From the NCBI GenBank assembly GCA_021802595.1, contig JAJZRT010000130.1, forward strand, positions 1-8,534: 8,534 bases of DNA, in the 5' to 3' direction. A program made the position numbers and the translations under genes. The notes under the pieces are model-generated. The model was not told the origin of the DNA, did not search any database, and saw only the letters and a program-made list of their open reading frames with translations. This stretch comes from Pseudomonadota bacterium (lineage in GTDB: Bacteria; Pseudomonadota; Gammaproteobacteria; Burkholderiales; Thiobacillaceae). Shown piece by piece: positions 6,630 to 8,534 of the stretch (within the stretch, counting starts at the first letter, position 1; each line of letters starts with the position of its first letter).

Positions 6630-8534
6630 CTATTTGACCAGCGTCAGGCTGGGGCGCGCGTGGGCCTGTCCTGCGGCGACCGGCTGCCAGGCAGGTAAGG
6701 CTTCAGGATGGTGGATGTGGTAACCCTGCAGATAATCCACCCCCATGTCCTCGAGCAGCGCGGCCATCTCGGCGTCTTCCACCTGCTCGGCCACCGAATG
6801 CATGCCGAAGTCGCGTGCCAGCTGGGTGATCGAGCGGACGATGGCCTGGTCGCGGCGGTCGTCCAGCATGCCGCGCACGAAGGCGCCGTCGATCTTGAGG
6901 AAGTCGGCGGGCAGGTGCTTGAGATAGAAGAACGAAGACGCATCGCGGCCGAAGTCGTCCAGCGCGAACTGGCATCCGCGTTCGCGCAGGCCGTGGATCA
7001 GGCGCTGCGCATCGCCCAGATTGACCACCGCGGCGGTTTCCGTGACTTCGAAGCCCAGACGCGAGCCTGCCACGCCATAGTGATCGAGCAGATGACAGAC
7101 GACCCCGAGGAAGGATTCGTCGGCGACGGTCTTGCCCGACAGGTTGATGAAATACACCGCGTTGTCGTCGGGCTGAGCGGCCAGATACGACACCACGGCC
7201 TCCAGCATCCAGCGGTCGAGGATGGGGGCCTGCCCGTAGCGTTCGAGCGCCGGCAGCAGCTTGGCCGGCCCCTCGACCACGCCGTTGCGCTGCCAGCGGA
7301 TCAGCACCTCGTAATGCGGCTGGCCGCTGTGTGAAGTCGGCCGGATCAGCTGGCGGTAGGGCAGGAACTGGTTGGCCTCCAGCGCCTGCGCGAAATCGGC
7401 CGCCCAGCCCATTTCCGCTTCCAGACGGCGGAATCCGACCTCGTCCGCCTCGTACAGCATGACCCGCCCGCTGCCCTCCGATTTGGCGCGGTAACACGCC
7501 ATGTCGGCCTGGATCATGAGGTCGCCGGCGGTGGTCGCGGCCTGCGTGATGGGGGCGATGCCGGCGCAGGCGCCGAGCGTGAAGCGCCGGCCCTTGTGCT
7601 CGAAGCGGAAGTCGCGGATGCGCTGTACCAGCTGGCGGCAGATCCGGTTGGCTTCGTCGGGGCGGGTGTCAAACAGGATGAGGCCGAACTCGTCGCCGCC
7701 CAGGCGTCCGAGATAGGCCTGCTCGGGCAAGGCGGCCTTCATGGTTTGCGCAATGTCCGCCAGCAGGGCATCGCCCACCGAATGGCCGCAGGTGTCGTTC
7801 ACCAGCTTGAACTGGTCGAGATCGATGTAGCAGAACGCATGCTGCTGCCCCAAGTCGCGCGCGGTATGCAGCGCACGGGCCAGGCGGCCTTCCACCGCAC
7901 GGCGATTCGGCAGGGTGGTCAGGGTGTCGTGGAAGGCCATCTCGCGCAGGTTGTCTAGCAGCGCCTTCTTCTCGGTTTCATCGCGCAGCACATAGACGGC
8001 ACCGAGGCCGCCATGTTCGTTCAGCGGGGCGCAGCTGTAGCTGATGGCCAGCTTCTGGCCGACACGGGTGCGCAACTGGGCCGATCCGGTCTGGCCGTGC
8101 AGTGCCGCGGTCGAAGCCGGGAAACGGGCCGGCGTCTCGTCGTCGCCGGCCGTCGGCTCCAGCCGCATCATGTCGCTCAGCGAATCCAGGTACGCATCAT
8201 CGAGCGCAACGCCAAGCAGGCGCTCGGCAGCGGGATTGAGATAGGTCACCTGATTGTGCGCATTGGTGACGACGACCGCGTCGTTGATCGACTGCAGCGT
8301 GACCTGCCAGCGTTCCTTTTCGGTGCTGAGCGCTGCTTCATCCAGCTTGCGTTGCGTGATGTCGAAGCGGATCGACAGGTATTTGAGCGGCAGGCCGTCG
8401 TCGCCCTTGATCGGGATGATGGTCGAGGCGGTCCAGAATAGCCGCCCGTCCTTGGCCCGGTTGCAGATTTCGCCACGCCAGGTCCGGCCGCTGGTGATGG
8501 TTGTCCACAGGCTGGCGAAAAATTCCGGGTCGTG
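6630..8534 (-). CDS. PAS-PAS-GGDEF-EAL cyclic-di-GMP signalling protein, N-terminus missing
   Basis: The reading frame is open from the right edge to a TAG at 6632-6630, giving 634 C-terminal residues. Numbering visible residues from the edge, there is the end of a PAS domain with its PAC motif (RFDITQRK, about 56-63), a second PAS domain (about 78-195, with SINDAVVVTNAHNQVTYLNP), a GGDEF domain with DLDQFKLVND and an intact GGDEF at 279-283, and an EAL domain. The EAL signature reads YEVLIRW (Glu409). Other catalytic positions appear kept: Asn in INLSGKT, Glu in FEVTETA, Asp526-Asp527 in DDFG, Lys547 in LKID, and Glu583 and Glu586 in AEQVE. No RxxD inhibitory site precedes GGDEF (PEQA stands there). 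Diguanylate cyclase and phosphodiesterase activity are both possible; PAS domains would sense redox, oxygen or a ligand. The first visible residues are already inside a PAS domain, so more N-terminal sequence is missing. Confidence 0.95.
   Translation of the reverse strand, partial: HDPEFFASLWTTITSGRTWRGEICNRAKDGRLFWTASTIIPIKGDDGLPLKYLSIRFDITQRKLDEAALSTEKERWQVTLQSINDAVVVTNAHNQVTYLNPAAERLLGVALDDAYLDSLSDMMRLEPTAGDDETPARFPASTAALHGQTGSAQLRTRVGQKLAISYSCAPLNEHGGLGAVYVLRDETEKKALLDNLREMAFHDTLTTLPNRRAVEGRLARALHTARDLGQQHAFCYIDLDQFKLVNDTCGHSVGDALLADIAQTMKAALPEQAYLGRLGGDEFGLILFDTRPDEANRICRQLVQRIRDFRFEHKGRRFTLGACAGIAPITQAATTAGDLMIQADMACYRAKSEGSGRVMLYEADEVGFRRLEAEMGWAADFAQALEANQFLPYRQLIRPTSHSGQPHYEVLIRWQRNGVVEGPAKLLPALERYGQAPILDRWMLEAVVSYLAAQPDDNAVYFINLSGKTVADESFLGVVCHLLDHYGVAGSRLGFEVTETAAVVNLGDAQRLIHGLRERGCQFALDDFGRDASSFFYLKHLPADFLKIDGAFVRGMLDDRRDQAIVRSITQLARDFGMHSVAEQVEDAEMAALLEDMGVDYLQGYHIHHPEALPAWQPVAAGQAHARPSLTLVK

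Noticed and set aside
6708..7334. Open frame of 208 codons on the plus strand opposite the EAL domain
   Set aside because: Antisense to conserved EAL catalytic motifs; no signature of its own.

Overview
The window is GC-rich, almost fully coding DNA from a Gram-negative proteobacterium. A dksA gene followed by a COG0523 (CobW-like) GTPase gene, plus an RND efflux pump, a PPK2 kinase and a PAS-GGDEF-EAL protein, suggests a betaproteobacterium. That placement is inference from gene content and order; nothing in the window fixes the genus.

Layout. (1) Positions 1-883, minus strand: dksA (464-883) and, downstream of it, the first 101 codons of a COG0523 GTPase that runs off the left edge. The DksA has a degenerate zinc finger (CxxT-x17-SxxA), the form known from zinc-independent DksA2-type proteins, and COG0523 GTPases are often linked to metal or zinc homeostasis. 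The 158-bp gap between the two genes holds inverted repeats that can pair in mutually exclusive ways. (2) Positions 884-1080: a divergent intergenic region with two similar small hairpins in the likely dksA leader. (3) Positions 1081-6622, plus strand: a tight four-gene run. It encodes a lipoprotein periplasmic adaptor, an RND permease (4-nt overlap), a small unknown lipoprotein (33-nt gap, strong ribosome binding site) and a PPK2 polyphosphate kinase (GTG start, 4-nt overlap). (4) Positions 6630-8534, minus strand: the C-terminal 634 residues of a PAS-PAS-GGDEF-EAL cyclic-di-GMP protein, convergent with ppk2 and only 7 bp from it.

How the genes may work together. The adaptor and permease form the inner-membrane part of a tripartite efflux pump. 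No outer-membrane factor is encoded here, so a TolC-like protein from elsewhere must complete it. The unknown lipoprotein and PPK2 follow on the same strand and are probably co-transcribed with the pump. PPK2 recharges nucleotides from polyphosphate. DksA (transcription with ppGpp), PPK2 (polyphosphate and nucleotide pools) and the c-di-GMP protein all touch stress physiology, but no direct link between them is visible.

I found no insertion sequences, tRNA or rRNA genes, CRISPR arrays or phage genes, and no clear evidence of a wholly new system. The most unusual points are the cysteine-poor DksA beside a COG0523 GTPase, the attenuator-like repeats between them, and the unknown lipoprotein gene coupled to ppk2.
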